From JBKDZR01 sp047971485 (lineage in GTDB: Bacteria > Pseudomonadota > Alphaproteobacteria > Rhodobacterales > Rhodobacteraceae): a DNA stretch of 19,922 bases. The notes below the pieces were generated by a model, which was given only the letters and a program-made list of their open reading frames with translations, was not told the DNA's origin and did no database searches. How positions within the stretch are numbered: position 1 is the stretch's first letter; the number at the start of each line of letters is the position of its first letter. Shown piece after piece: positions 1-7,361 of the stretch. The stretch is from positions 1 through 19,922 of the forward strand of contig JBKDZR010000003.1 in NCBI GenBank assembly GCA_047971485.1, given 5' to 3'. Both the position numbers and the translations under genes were made by a program.

Positions 1-100
1 TTCATTTTCATGCGGTACCTCAGGGCCAGCAATGCTGTGCCGGACAGGCTGACCGTAACCGCCCAAACGGGCCCCGTGCCCGCAGACCAGAGGTTGTGAC

Positions 101-307
101 ATGGCTGTACCCCAGAATAAAGTCACGCGGTCCCGCCGTAACATGCGCCGTGCGCATGACGCGCTGGTTGCCGCGAATCCGAATGAATGCCCCAATTGCG
201 GCGAACTGAAGCGCCCGCATCACGTCTGCCCCTCTTGCGGTCATTACGCTGACCGTGAAGTCGTGGCCATTGTCGACGAAATCGACCTCGACGAAGACGC
301 GGCCTGA
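101..307 (+). CDS. rpmF: 50S ribosomal protein L32
   Basis: A 68-residue protein of the bacterial L32 family, a structural component of the large ribosomal subunit. The N-terminus (MAVPQNKVTRSRRNMRR) is the family signature. Two CxxC pairs (C30/C33 and C43/C46) form the zinc ribbon of the zinc-binding type of L32. The tail is acidic. The start is supported by AGAGG at 89-93, seven bases before the ATG. It is followed after 32 bases by plsX, the common rpmF-plsX-fabH arrangement linking ribosome and lipid synthesis. The 100 bases upstream hold an open frame ending in TGA at 97-99, too short to assign; it could be the tail of an upstream gene, but I do not recognise it. Confidence 0.97.
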   Translation: MAVPQNKVTRSRRNMRRAHDALVAANPNECPNCGELKRPHHVCPSCGHYADREVVAIVDEIDLDEDAA

Positions 308-339
308 TCCGGCAGCACGATCAATAATGGCGGGGTGCG

Positions 340-1440
340 ATGGCTGAGCGCAGCACAGATACGCGGCATCACCCCCGCAAAGCGCCTGTTGTCATCTCGA
401 TTGATGCGATGGGCGGCGATTCTGGCCCGGCCCCTGTGATCGCCGGGATGGAAAAATCCGCGGCGATCAACCCCGATATCCGGTTCATTGTCTTCGGCGA
501 CCAAGCCCAGATCGCCCCATTGATCGCCCGCAAACGGGCCTTGGCCGGGCGCTGCGACCTGCGCCATACCGATGACGTGATCACCATGGATGCCAAGCCC
601 AGCCTTGCGATCCGGCACGGCAAGGGCAGTTCCATGTGGGCCGCCATCGACGCGGTCCGCGACAACGAAGCACAGGTCTGCGTGTCCTGCGGCAACACGG
701 GCGCACTGATGGCCCTGTCCATGCTTCGGTTGCGCAAGCTGCCCGGCATCAATCGTCCGGCCATCGCCTGCCTCTGGCCCTCACGCAATCCCGGTGGTTT
801 CAACGTGATGCTTGATGTTGGCGCCGATATTCGCGCCGATGCCGAAGATCTGCTGCAATATGCACTGATGGGGGTCTCCTACGCCCATAACGGGCTGATG
901 CTGGACCGTCCCCGTGTCGGCTTGCTGAATGTCGGCACCGAAGACCACAAGGGCCGCGCCGAACTGCGCGCAGCCCATGATCTGATCAGCGCCGCAGCCG
1001 AGGCCAACGGCTTCGACTATGTCGGAAATATCGAAGGCGGCGACATCCCCGGCAACCGAGTGGATGTGATCGTGACCGACGGATTTACCGGCAATATCGC
1101 GCTGAAGACCGGCGAAGGCATTGCCAAGCTGATCCGCGATCTTCTGAGCCAGGCGTTCCGCTATTCCCCCCTCAGCCGTTTTGCCGCGCTTCTGGCGCTC
1201 GGTTCGCTGCGGCGGTTCACCAAGCGGATCGATCCCCGGCGGGTGAATGGCGGTGTGTTTCTTGGGTTGAACGGAACCGTGGTCAAATCCCATGGCTCGG
1301 CCGATCCGACGGGTGTTTCGGCCGCGATCAAGCTGGCCTTCGAACTTGGTGCTGCAGATCTGACCAACCGGATCGCCGAGCGGGTTGCATCCCTGACTTG
1401 GGCGCGCCAAGGTGACAGCGCAACCGGCGGAGAACGATAG
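340..1440 (+). CDS. plsX: phosphate acyltransferase PlsX
   Basis: 366 residues, within the usual range for PlsX. The enzyme makes acyl-phosphate from acyl-ACP for phospholipid synthesis, working peripherally at the inner membrane. Family hallmarks are IDAMGGDSGP (residues 21-30) after a short basic, poorly conserved N-terminal extension, SCGNTGALMA in the first half, and GTVVKSHGSAD near the C-terminus. The ATG at 340 has a GGGG stretch just upstream; a slightly later start would also fit because the first 15 residues are variable in the family. Only five bases separate its stop from fabH, so the two are almost certainly co-transcribed. Confidence 0.97.
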   Translation: MAERSTDTRHHPRKAPVVISIDAMGGDSGPAPVIAGMEKSAAINPDIRFIVFGDQAQIAPLIARKRALAGRCDLRHTDDVITMDAKPSLAIRHGKGSSMWAAIDAVRDNEAQVCVSCGNTGALMALSMLRLRKLPGINRPAIACLWPSRNPGGFNVMLDVGADIRADAEDLLQYALMGVSYAHNGLMLDRPRVGLLNVGTEDHKGRAELRAAHDLISAAAEANGFDYVGNIEGGDIPGNRVDVIVTDGFTGNIALKTGEGIAKLIRDLLSQAFRYSPLSRFAALLALGSLRRFTKRIDPRRVNGGVFLGLNGTVVKSHGSADPTGVSAAIKLAFELGAADLTNRIAERVASLTWARQGDSATGGER

Positions 1441-1445
1441 AACAA

Positions 1446-2417
1446 ATGACAAAGCGCGCGGTGGTTCGCGGGGTCGGCCATTATCTTCCCGCCCGAATCG
1501 TCGAAAACGACGAATTTGCCCAGACGCTGGACACCAGCGATGAATGGATCAGGTCGCGTTCGGGAATCGAGCGGCGCCATTTCGCCGCCGAGGGACAGAC
1601 GACTTCGGATCTCGCGGCACGCGCAGCCCGGGCGGCCCTGGACGATGCCGGTCTGAGCGCGGACGATATCGATGCCCTGATCGTGGCAACCTCGACCGCC
1701 GATCTGACCTTTCCGTCCGTCGCGACGATGGTCCAGGCCGATCTGGGCATGACCGGGGGCTTTGCCTTCGATGTGCAGGCGGTCTGTGCGGGCTTCGTCT
1801 TTGCCTTGGCAAATGCCAACGCGCTGATCGTCTCGGGGCAGGCGAACCGGGTGCTGATCATCGGGGCCGAAACGTTTTCAAGGATCCTGGATTGGTCGGA
1901 TCGGGCCACCTGTGTCCTGTTCGGCGATGGTGCCGGCGCAATGGTCCTGGAGGCCGCCGCCCCCAGCGACGGCCCGCAAGCACGCGGGGTTCTGGCCGCA
2001 GATCTCCATTCCGACGGACGCTTCCGCGACATCCTCTATGTCGATGGCGGCGTTTCCACCCAAAGCACTGGCCATGTCCGCATGCAGGGCAAAGAGGTTT
2101 TCCGCCATGCCGTTGAAAAGCTGGCAGGAACCGCCGAAAAAAGCCTGGCCAAGGCCGGGCTGACCAGCGCCGATGTCGATTGGGTCGTGCCCCACCAGGC
2201 CAATCTGCGGATCATCAAGGCCACGGCCGGACGCATGGGCGTGGACATGGATCGGGTGATCGTCACCGTTCAGGATCACGGCAACACCTCGGCCGCCTCG
2301 ATCCCGTTGGCCCTGTCCGTCGGCAAGCAAAGCGGCCGGATCAAGGAAAACGATCTGGTGGTGATTGAAGCGATCGGCGGCGGCCTGGTCTGGGGCTCGG
2401 TCGTGCTGCGCTGGTAA
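1446..2417 (+). CDS. fabH: beta-ketoacyl-ACP synthase III (KAS III)
   Basis: 323 residues, full length for FabH. It condenses acetyl-CoA with malonyl-ACP to start type II fatty acid synthesis in the cytoplasm. The catalytic triad is visible: Cys114 in DVQAVCAGF, His250 in VVPHQANLRI and Asn280 in DHGNTSAASI. The glycine-rich end GGGLVWGS is also typical. The gene starts five bases after the plsX stop and ends 72 bases before ihfA. It is the last lipid gene of the operon before the DNA-binding protein genes. Confidence 0.98.
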   Translation: MTKRAVVRGVGHYLPARIVENDEFAQTLDTSDEWIRSRSGIERRHFAAEGQTTSDLAARAARAALDDAGLSADDIDALIVATSTADLTFPSVATMVQADLGMTGGFAFDVQAVCAGFVFALANANALIVSGQANRVLIIGAETFSRILDWSDRATCVLFGDGAGAMVLEAAAPSDGPQARGVLAADLHSDGRFRDILYVDGGVSTQSTGHVRMQGKEVFRHAVEKLAGTAEKSLAKAGLTSADVDWVVPHQANLRIIKATAGRMGVDMDRVIVTVQDHGNTSAASIPLALSVGKQSGRIKENDLVVIEAIGGGLVWGSVVLRW

Positions 2418-2436
2418 GCATGTCCATAACCCGTTG

Positions 2437-2466
2437 TTGACAGGTTTTTTTATTGCAGATTAACCT
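2437..2466 (+). promoter_or_regulatory. candidate ihfA promoter
   Basis: The fabH-ihfA gap contains a perfect sigma70 -35 hexamer TTGACA at 2437-2442. A weak -10, TAACCT at 2461-2466, lies 18 bases further on and keeps the T, A and final T of the consensus. Transcription would begin near 2473, upstream of the ihfA ribosome binding site. The hexamers are visible; promoter activity is inferred. Confidence 0.4.
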
Positions 2467-2489
2467 TGCAGGACAGTTTGGAGGGACAC

Positions 2490-2792
2490 ATGAACGCGAA
2501 AACCCTGACCCGCATGGATCTCAGCGAAGCTGTGTTCCGTGAAGTGGGCCTGTCGCGCAACGAAAGCGCGCAGCTTGTCGAGGCGGTCCTCGGCCATATG
2601 AGCGACGCGTTGGTTCGGGGCGAGTCGGTCAAGATTTCATCCTTCGGCACGTTCAATGTCCGCGAAAAGGCGGCCCGCATAGGGCGCAATCCGAAAACGG
2701 GCGAAGAGGTGCCGATCCATCCCCGCCGTGTGCTGACCTTTCGGCCATCGCATCTGATGAAGGATCGCGTCGCCCAAGGGAACAAGCGGTAG
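2490..2792 (+). CDS. ihfA: integration host factor subunit alpha
   Basis: 100 residues, the size of IhfA. It is the DNA-bending half of the IhfA/IhfB heterodimer used in transcription, replication and recombination. The HU/IHF signature appears as VKISSFGTFNVREKAAR followed by the DNA-intercalating arm GRNPKTGEEVPI. The N-terminal LTRMDLSEAVFREVGLSR and the pairing with the downstream MerR gene favour the alpha over the beta subunit. The ATG at 2490 is chosen because GGAGG lies at 2480-2484, five bases upstream; an in-frame TTG at 2466 lacks such a site and overlaps the likely -10. It probably has its own promoter in addition to read-through from fabH. Confidence 0.95.
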   Translation: MNAKTLTRMDLSEAVFREVGLSRNESAQLVEAVLGHMSDALVRGESVKISSFGTFNVREKAARIGRNPKTGEEVPIHPRRVLTFRPSHLMKDRVAQGNKR

Positions 2793-2803
2793 GACAGGAT
2801 TTC

Positions 2804-3550
2804 GTGGCGTCGGTTAAAAAATCCCCCCAGGCCTTCCGCACCATAAGCGAAGTGGCCCGATGGCTGGAGACACCGGCCCATGTCCTGCGCTTCTGGGAAA
2901 GCCGGTTCGATAAAATCGCGCCAGTCAAGGGGGCCGGCGGACGACGCTATTACCGACCCGAGGACATGCAGTTGCTGGGGGGAATAAAGCACCTGCTGCA
3001 CACGGACGGGCGGACGATCAAGGCTGTTCAGGAACTTCTGGCCAGCGAAGGGGCCGCCGCCGTGGCCGCCCATTGTGCCCTGCCCGCCGATGGCGATGCC
3101 GATCCGTCCTCCGCCCCGGCCCCGACCGCTGAGGCCGCCCAACCAGACATACCGGCCAAGCCCGCCCTACCCCATCGCGCCGAGGCAAAGGTGCCCGCGC
3201 CAGCCAAGCCGGCCCCTGATACGGGCCAGCAGCGGATCAGCGGCGGCTTCTATTTCGACGATACGACAGAAGATCTGGACCCGGCCCCCGCCCCCGCAGC
3301 CCCGGCCCCCGCCCCCGCAGCCCCGGCATCCGCCCCAACGGCAGCCCCGGATCTTGCAGCGGCGCTTGCGGCCATGCCGCCGATTGACCTGATCCCCGAC
3401 GACCCCGAGGATCCCTCTGGTCCCGTCCTGCCTGCTTTCAGCGCTGATCTGCGCGGCCTTGACCCGACCGATCCACAGGTCCTGCGCGGCCGTGATGCGA
3501 TTGCCCGGTTTGTCGCCCGGCTTGAAAGCCTTGTGTCGCCCTCCGCTTAA
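2804..3550 (+). CDS. MerR family transcriptional regulator
   Basis: 248 residues with a GTG start 11 bases after ihfA; AGGA at 2796-2799 can serve as ribosome binding site. Residues 11-80 form a MerR-type winged helix (SEVARWLETPAHVLRFWE, then GRRYYRPED at 46-54). The usual MerR effector or metal-binding region is absent. Residues 92-185 are a low-complexity Pro/Ala-rich linker containing a perfect 21-base tandem repeat. The last 35 residues (LRGLDPTDPQVLRGRDAIARF region) look like a conserved amphipathic helix. MerR genes directly after ihfA are common in alphaproteobacteria, but their target is not known to me. The cysteines of metal sensors are missing, so metal sensing is unlikely. Confidence 0.9.
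   Translation: MASVKKSPQAFRTISEVARWLETPAHVLRFWESRFDKIAPVKGAGGRRYYRPEDMQLLGGIKHLLHTDGRTIKAVQELLASEGAAAVAAHCALPADGDADPSSAPAPTAEAAQPDIPAKPALPHRAEAKVPAPAKPAPDTGQQRISGGFYFDDTTEDLDPAPAPAAPAPAPAAPASAPTAAPDLAAALAAMPPIDLIPDDPEDPSGPVLPAFSADLRGLDPTDPQVLRGRDAIARFVARLESLVSPSA
3281..3322 (+). repeat. perfect 21-bp tandem repeat in merR linker
   Basis: Two identical, adjacent 21-base units (3281-3301 and 3302-3322), each beginning CCGGCCCCCG and encoding a Pro-Ala heptapeptide. A degenerate continuation follows. The unit is a multiple of three, so copy changes keep the frame. It lies in the low-complexity linker of the MerR protein. Confidence 0.9.
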
Positions 3551-3570
3551 CCGCGCGGGACGCATTTTTT
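3539..3570 (+). terminator. weak intrinsic terminator after merR
   Basis: An imperfect GC stem (CCC-CGC at 3539-3546 pairing with GCG-GGG at 3553-3559 with small bulges) is followed by six T residues at 3565-3570. It overlaps the merR stop codon and would end the rpmF-to-merR transcript. The T tract is clear; the stem is weak. Confidence 0.35.
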
Positions 3571-3573
3571 CGC

Positions 3574-3602
3574 TTGCCCCTCCGGTCCAGTTTGATACAT
3601 GA
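3574..3602 (+). promoter_or_regulatory. candidate tRNA-Pro promoter
   Basis: TTGCCC at 3574-3579 and TACATG at 3597-3602 are 17 bases apart and end 9 bases before the tRNA. The spacing is ideal, but the -10 matches only half of the consensus. Confidence 0.3.
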
Positions 3603-3611
3603 CCCGAACGT

Positions 3612-3688
3612 CGGGCTATGGCGCAGCCTGGTAGCGCGTCCGTCTGGGGGACGGAAGGCCGCAGGTTCAAGTCCTGCTAGCCCGACCA
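3612..3688 (+). tRNA. tRNA-Pro (anticodon GGG)
   Basis: A 77-base cloverleaf with all four arms. The acceptor stem is CGGGCTA/TAGCCCG (3612-3618 with 3678-3684). The D stem is GCGC/GCGC. The anticodon stem is TCCGT/ACGGA with loop CTGGGGG, giving anticodon GGG at 3646-3648 for the proline codon CCC and its wobble partner. The T stem GCAGG/CCTGC encloses TTCAAGT. The discriminator is A3685 and the CCA end is encoded (3686-3688). No integrase or attachment-site duplication is visible beside it. Confidence 0.97.
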
Positions 3689-3696
3689 TGAATTCT

Positions 3697-3729
3697 GGCC
3701 CGCATGCCGTTATCGGCGCGGGCCTTTTT
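3697..3729 (+). terminator. intrinsic terminator of tRNA-Pro
   Basis: A strong hairpin: GGCCCGC (3697-3703), two bulged bases, GCCG, loop TTAT, then CGGCGCGGGCC (3714-3724) with complementary bases, followed by five T residues at 3725-3729. It lies nine bases after the CCA end. Confidence 0.85.
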
Positions 3730-3779
3730 CATGTCCGCTGCCCGCAGCGGCGACAACCAAGGCAGGGGGAAAACAGCCC

Positions 3780-4889
3780 ATGGATGACACGACCGCCCTC
3801 TCCACCGCAGTGGGTATTCTGCCGATTCAGGATCTCCGCCGGTTTACCGCCTCGGGCATCCTGAGCGCTGCCAACGGGATCGAGGACGCCCAGTTTCAGC
3901 CCGCTTCGCTGGACTTGCGACTCGGGGCCCGGGCCTGGCGGATTCGCGCCTCATTCCTGCCTGGTGCCGGCCATCGCATCACCGACAAGCTGCCCCCTCT
4001 TGCGATGCATGAGATCACCCTGACCGATGATGGGGTGCTGCTGGAAAAGGGCTGCGTCTATCTGGTCGAGTTGCAGGAACGCGTCGCCCTGCCGGACGAC
4101 CTGCACGCCATGGCCAATGCCAAAAGTTCCACCGGGCGGCTGGATCTGCTGACCCGGGTCATCGCCGATGGCAGCACGGAATTCGACCGTCTTGTCCCGG
4201 GCTATACCGGTCCGCTTTACGCCGAAATCTGCCCGCGCAGTTTTTCCGTCCTTGTACGCCCCGGCATGCGCCTGAACCAGTTGCGCCTGCGGCGGGGAAC
4301 CGCACAGATCGACGACAGTGCCTTGCGCCAGTTGCATGCCGATCTGGGGCTGGTTGCCGGGGGCGCGGCCCATATTGATGACGGCGTCGGCTTTTCCGTC
4401 GATCTTCGGCCCACGGCCGATGGCATCGTCGGGTTTCGCGCCCGTGCCCATACAGGGGTGATCGATCTGGATCGGATCGGTGCCTATGATCCCCTGGACT
4501 TCTGGGATCCGGTTCATGCCCGGGATGGTCAGATCATCCTTGACCCCGGCGCCTTCTATATTCTGGTCAGTCGCGAAGCCGTGCATATCCCGCCCGATTG
4601 CGCCGCCGAAATGGCCCCCTATCTGGCCCTGGTCGGCGAATTTCGCGTCCATTACGCCGGGTTTTTCGACCCCGGTTTCGGCCATGCCGCCGCCGGCGGG
4701 GCCGGTGCCCGCGGTGTGCTGGAGGTCCGATGCCATGAGGCACCGTTTGTTCTGGAACACGGCCAGCGGGTCGGACGGTTGATCTATGAACGGATGGCGG
4801 CGCGCCCGGAGGTTCTGTACGGCGCGGGTATCGCATCGAACTATCAGGGCCAGGGCCTGAAACTGTCGAAGCACTTCCGGCCGCTCTGA
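3780..4889 (+). CDS. dcd: 2'-deoxycytidine 5'-triphosphate deaminase, long two-domain form
   Basis: 369 residues, about twice the length of E. coli Dcd. The family deaminates dCTP to dUTP to supply dTTP synthesis. The first half carries QPASLDLRLG (40-49), AKSSTGR (114-120), a glutamate at the catalytic position (E149 in YAEI) and RPGMRLNQL (160-168). The second half repeats the fold, with VLEVRCHE (E315) and EHGQRVGRLIYERM, and ends in NYQGQGLKLSKHF, like the C-terminal flap of Dcd/dUTPase proteins. This matches the long alphaproteobacterial Dcd. A GGGGG stretch lies upstream of the ATG. The gene is convergent with scpB, only nine bases away. Which half is catalytic cannot be settled by reading. 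Confidence 0.9.
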   Translation: MDDTTALSTAVGILPIQDLRRFTASGILSAANGIEDAQFQPASLDLRLGARAWRIRASFLPGAGHRITDKLPPLAMHEITLTDDGVLLEKGCVYLVELQERVALPDDLHAMANAKSSTGRLDLLTRVIADGSTEFDRLVPGYTGPLYAEICPRSFSVLVRPGMRLNQLRLRRGTAQIDDSALRQLHADLGLVAGGAAHIDDGVGFSVDLRPTADGIVGFRARAHTGVIDLDRIGAYDPLDFWDPVHARDGQIILDPGAFYILVSREAVHIPPDCAAEMAPYLALVGEFRVHYAGFFDPGFGHAAAGGAGARGVLEVRCHEAPFVLEHGQRVGRLIYERMAARPEVLYGAGIASNYQGQGLKLSKHFRPL

Positions 4890-4912
4890 TCCACCCGATC
4901 AGTCCGGATCAG
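4886..4912. terminator. possible hairpin between convergent dcd and scpB
   Basis: CTGATCC (4886-4892) and GGATCAG (4906-4912) form a perfect seven-base inverted repeat with a 13-base loop. It overlaps the dcd stop codon and the last bases of scpB. There is no T tract, so it is at best a weak bidirectional terminator. Confidence 0.25.
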
Positions 4913-5564
4913 CAGCCGGCGGCCGGCCCTCGAACATCTCGCCCTGGCCGTCATCGGTGGCCTCGTCTTCAGCCAGCGTCCCCGGCGGCGGGCGGTTGTC
5001 CAGCAGGCCGGCTGCACGCAATTCCTTCAGGCCCGGCAGATCACGGGCAGATTCCAGGCTGAAATGATCCAGAAAGGTCTCGGTCACCACAAAGGTCACC
5101 GGCCGTCCCGGTGTCATCCGCCGCCGCCCCAGCCGGATCCAATCCATTTCCAGCAATTGGTCGATCGTACCACGGCTAACCCCGACACCGCGAATTTCTT
5201 CAATCTCGGCGCGGGTAACAGGCTGATGATAGGCGATGATCGCCAGGGTCTCGACTGCCGCGCGGCTCAGCTTGCGGGTTTCGACCTGTTCGCGGCGCAT
5301 CAGAAAGCCCAGATCCGGCGCTGTGCGGAAGGCCCAGGCCCCACCGATCCGAAGCAGCCGCACCCCCCGCCCTTCATAGCGGCGTTGCAGCCCCTCCAGG
5401 GCCGCCTCGGGATCGCAGCCATGGGGCATGCGGCCCATCAGATCGCGCAGGGTGACCGGCTCAGCCGCAGCAAAAAGAATGGCCTCGACCATGCGCTCCT
5501 GTTCGCCCAGAGGTGGGGCCTCGAACAGGCTGGCCTCGCGGTCCTGATCCTCGGGCCGGGTCAT
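4899..5564 (-). CDS. scpB: segregation and condensation protein ScpB
   Basis: 221 residues. ScpB is the paired winged-helix subunit that joins ScpA and the SMC ATPase in the bacterial condensin complex on the nucleoid. After a variable acidic N-terminus, residues 22-95 form the first winged helix (MVEAILFAAAEPVTLRDL). Residues 100-165 form the second, with the family motif ETLAIIAYHQPVTRAEIEEI and GVSRGTIDQLLE. The C-terminal 40 residues are low complexity. Its ATG overlaps the scpA stop as ATGA, so translation is probably coupled and the two subunits are made together. Confidence 0.96.
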   Translation of the reverse strand: MTRPEDQDREASLFEAPPLGEQERMVEAILFAAAEPVTLRDLMGRMPHGCDPEAALEGLQRRYEGRGVRLLRIGGAWAFRTAPDLGFLMRREQVETRKLSRAAVETLAIIAYHQPVTRAEIEEIRGVGVSRGTIDQLLEMDWIRLGRRRMTPGRPVTFVVTETFLDHFSLESARDLPGLKELRAAGLLDNRPPPGTLAEDEATDDGQGEMFEGRPPAADPD

Positions 5565-6355
5565 GCCGGACGCTCCGGACGCTTGCGCAACTGGATCGGG
5601 GCAAAGGTGTCGCTTTGGCGCAATTCGACCAGCCCGGCCTTGGCCAGTTCCAGCGAGGCCGCGAATGTCGCCGCCGTGGCAGAGCGGCGCCGGGCGGGGT
5701 CGCTGTCCCAGCCCACCGGCAAATAAGATGTCAGATCCGTCCAGTCGCCGGCAAAGCCGATCAGCGGCCGCAGCCGTTCCAGCGCCTCCTCCATGCTGAG
5801 GATCGCGTTGCGATCCATGACAAAGGGACGGAATTCATCGCGGGTGCGGATCCGCGCATAGGCCTGCATCAGATCCAGCAAGGTCGCGGTGAAGCGTGTG
5901 GTGCGCCGGCGTTCCACCGTCTCGGTCTGGCCCCGGCCAAACACGTCACGCCCCAGCCGATCGCGGCCCATCAACTGGGCGGCGACATCGCGCATTGCCT
6001 CAAGACGCTGCAGCTGAAAGGCCAGATGCGCGGCCAGATCTTCCCCCGAAGGCCCCTCATCTGCCGGGTCCGGGGGCAACAGCAGACGTGATTTGAGAAA
6101 GGCCAGCCAGGCGGCCATGACCAGATAATCGGCCGCCAGTTCAATGCGCAGGCTGCGGGCCTTTTCCACAAAGGCCAGATATTGCTCGGCCAGAGCCAGA
6201 ACGCTGATCCGGCGCAAGTCGACCTTTTGGGTGCGCGACAGTGACAGCAACAGATCCAGCGGCCCCTCAAACCCGTCGACATCGACCACCAGCGCCTCGG
6301 CGGCCAGCCGGGCCTCCAGCGCCGTGACATTGCCGTCCTCGGACCAGTCAGACAT
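5561..6355 (-). CDS. scpA: segregation and condensation protein ScpA
   Basis: 264 residues. ScpA is the kleisin that bridges the SMC heads in bacterial condensin. The signature FEGPLDLLLSL lies at residues 29-39, followed by the helical N-terminal domain that contacts the SMC neck. The C-terminal winged helix ends in LAKAGLVELRQSDTF. The ATG at 6355 (MSDWSEDGN) is chosen because a run of five G lies about six bases upstream and the conserved region starts soon after; an upstream in-frame start would give an unlikely 37-residue extension lying entirely within nagZ. The gene overlaps the end of nagZ by eight bases and scpB by four. Confidence 0.95.
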   Translation of the reverse strand: MSDWSEDGNVTALEARLAAEALVVDVDGFEGPLDLLLSLSRTQKVDLRRISVLALAEQYLAFVEKARSLRIELAADYLVMAAWLAFLKSRLLLPPDPADEGPSGEDLAAHLAFQLQRLEAMRDVAAQLMGRDRLGRDVFGRGQTETVERRRTTRFTATLLDLMQAYARIRTRDEFRPFVMDRNAILSMEEALERLRPLIGFAGDWTDLTSYLPVGWDSDPARRRSATAATFAASLELAKAGLVELRQSDTFAPIQLRKRPERPA

Positions 6356-7358
6356 CGGCGCCCCCGTATCCAGCCGCAAGCGCGGCATAGTCTGCGGCGC
6401 ACAGGCCGACATCGCCGACGGGCGGTCGGCGGCAGGCCAAGGCGGCATCGCCCCTGCGCAGGGCATCTTTCGACATTATATCAGAAGCATCCAAGACGAT
6501 CTTCATCTCATCCATCATGCCATTGCAATGCAGGACCAGATCACAGCCCGCTGCAAGCGCCGCATGCACCCGCCCGCCCATATCCCCGCTGAGCGCGCCC
6601 ATGGATATATCGTCGGTCATCAAAAGCCCGTCACAGCCGATCTCGTCGCGGATCACCCGTATCCCCGGGCGGGACAATGTCGCCGGGTGATCGGCATCCA
6701 GGGCTGTATAGACGATATGGGCCGTCATCGCCATCGGCAGATCTGCCAGCGGGCGGAAGGCGGCGAAATCCGTGGCGCGCAGGATGTCCAGCGGAGCATC
6801 CACCCGGGGCAGATCAAGATGACTGTCCGCCCGGGCCCGGCCATGGCCAGGCAAATGCTTGATCACCGGCAGAACCCCTGCATCCAACAGTCCCTGCGCC
6901 ACGGCACGGGCCAGGCGGGCCACCGCATCGGCCGTATCGGCATAGCACCGGTTGCGCAGAAAGGGGTGGGTCCCGGCACAGACAATATCGCCGACCGGGG
7001 CACAGTTCACATCAATGCCACAAGCGCGCAGCTCAGCCCCGATCAGGCGGTACCGCAGGTACATGGCCCGTTCGGCCGATGGCCCAGCCAAGCGCACCTC
7101 ATCCAGCGGGGGCAGCCAGTCGCGCCAGAGCGGCGCCCGCAAACGCTGAACCCGGCCGCCCTCTTGGTCGATCAGGATGGGCGCATCACGACCGACACAT
7201 GCACGCAAATCGGCCGTCAACCGACGCACTTGATCCGGCGTCTCGATATTGCGGGCAAAGAGGATGAATCCGAAAGGATTGGCGCCAGCAAAAAACCGGG
7301 CCTCTTCCGCTGTCAGGACCGGCCCCGAACAGCCGAAGATCGCGGCGCGTGGTCCCAT
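6348..7358 (-). CDS. nagZ: beta-N-acetylhexosaminidase (glycoside hydrolase family 3)
   Basis: 336 residues, typical of NagZ, which removes N-acetylglucosamine from muropeptides during cytoplasmic peptidoglycan recycling. The family motif KHLPGHGRARADSH is at 167-180 and includes the catalytic His region. The nucleophile Asp lies in LLMTDDISMGAL (D249). DQEGGRVQRL (64-73) is the substrate-loop signature. There is no signal peptide, as expected for NagZ. The ATG starts three bases after the SPOR gene's stop, so both sit in one operon. The last eight bases overlap scpA. Confidence 0.95.
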   Translation of the reverse strand: MGPRAAIFGCSGPVLTAEEARFFAGANPFGFILFARNIETPDQVRRLTADLRACVGRDAPILIDQEGGRVQRLRAPLWRDWLPPLDEVRLAGPSAERAMYLRYRLIGAELRACGIDVNCAPVGDIVCAGTHPFLRNRCYADTADAVARLARAVAQGLLDAGVLPVIKHLPGHGRARADSHLDLPRVDAPLDILRATDFAAFRPLADLPMAMTAHIVYTALDADHPATLSRPGIRVIRDEIGCDGLLMTDDISMGALSGDMGGRVHAALAAGCDLVLHCNGMMDEMKIVLDASDIMSKDALRRGDAALACRRPPVGDVGLCAADYAALAAGYGGADV

Positions 7359-7361
7359 GCC

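Noticed and set aside
2466..2489. TTG start giving IhfA eight extra residues
   Set aside because: It has no ribosome binding site and overlaps the likely -10 element; the ATG at 2490 follows GGAGG with ideal spacing.
3612..3688. tRNA-Pro as an integration site for a mobile element
   Set aside because: No integrase and no repeated tRNA end was seen nearby, and the flanking genes are ordinary core genes.
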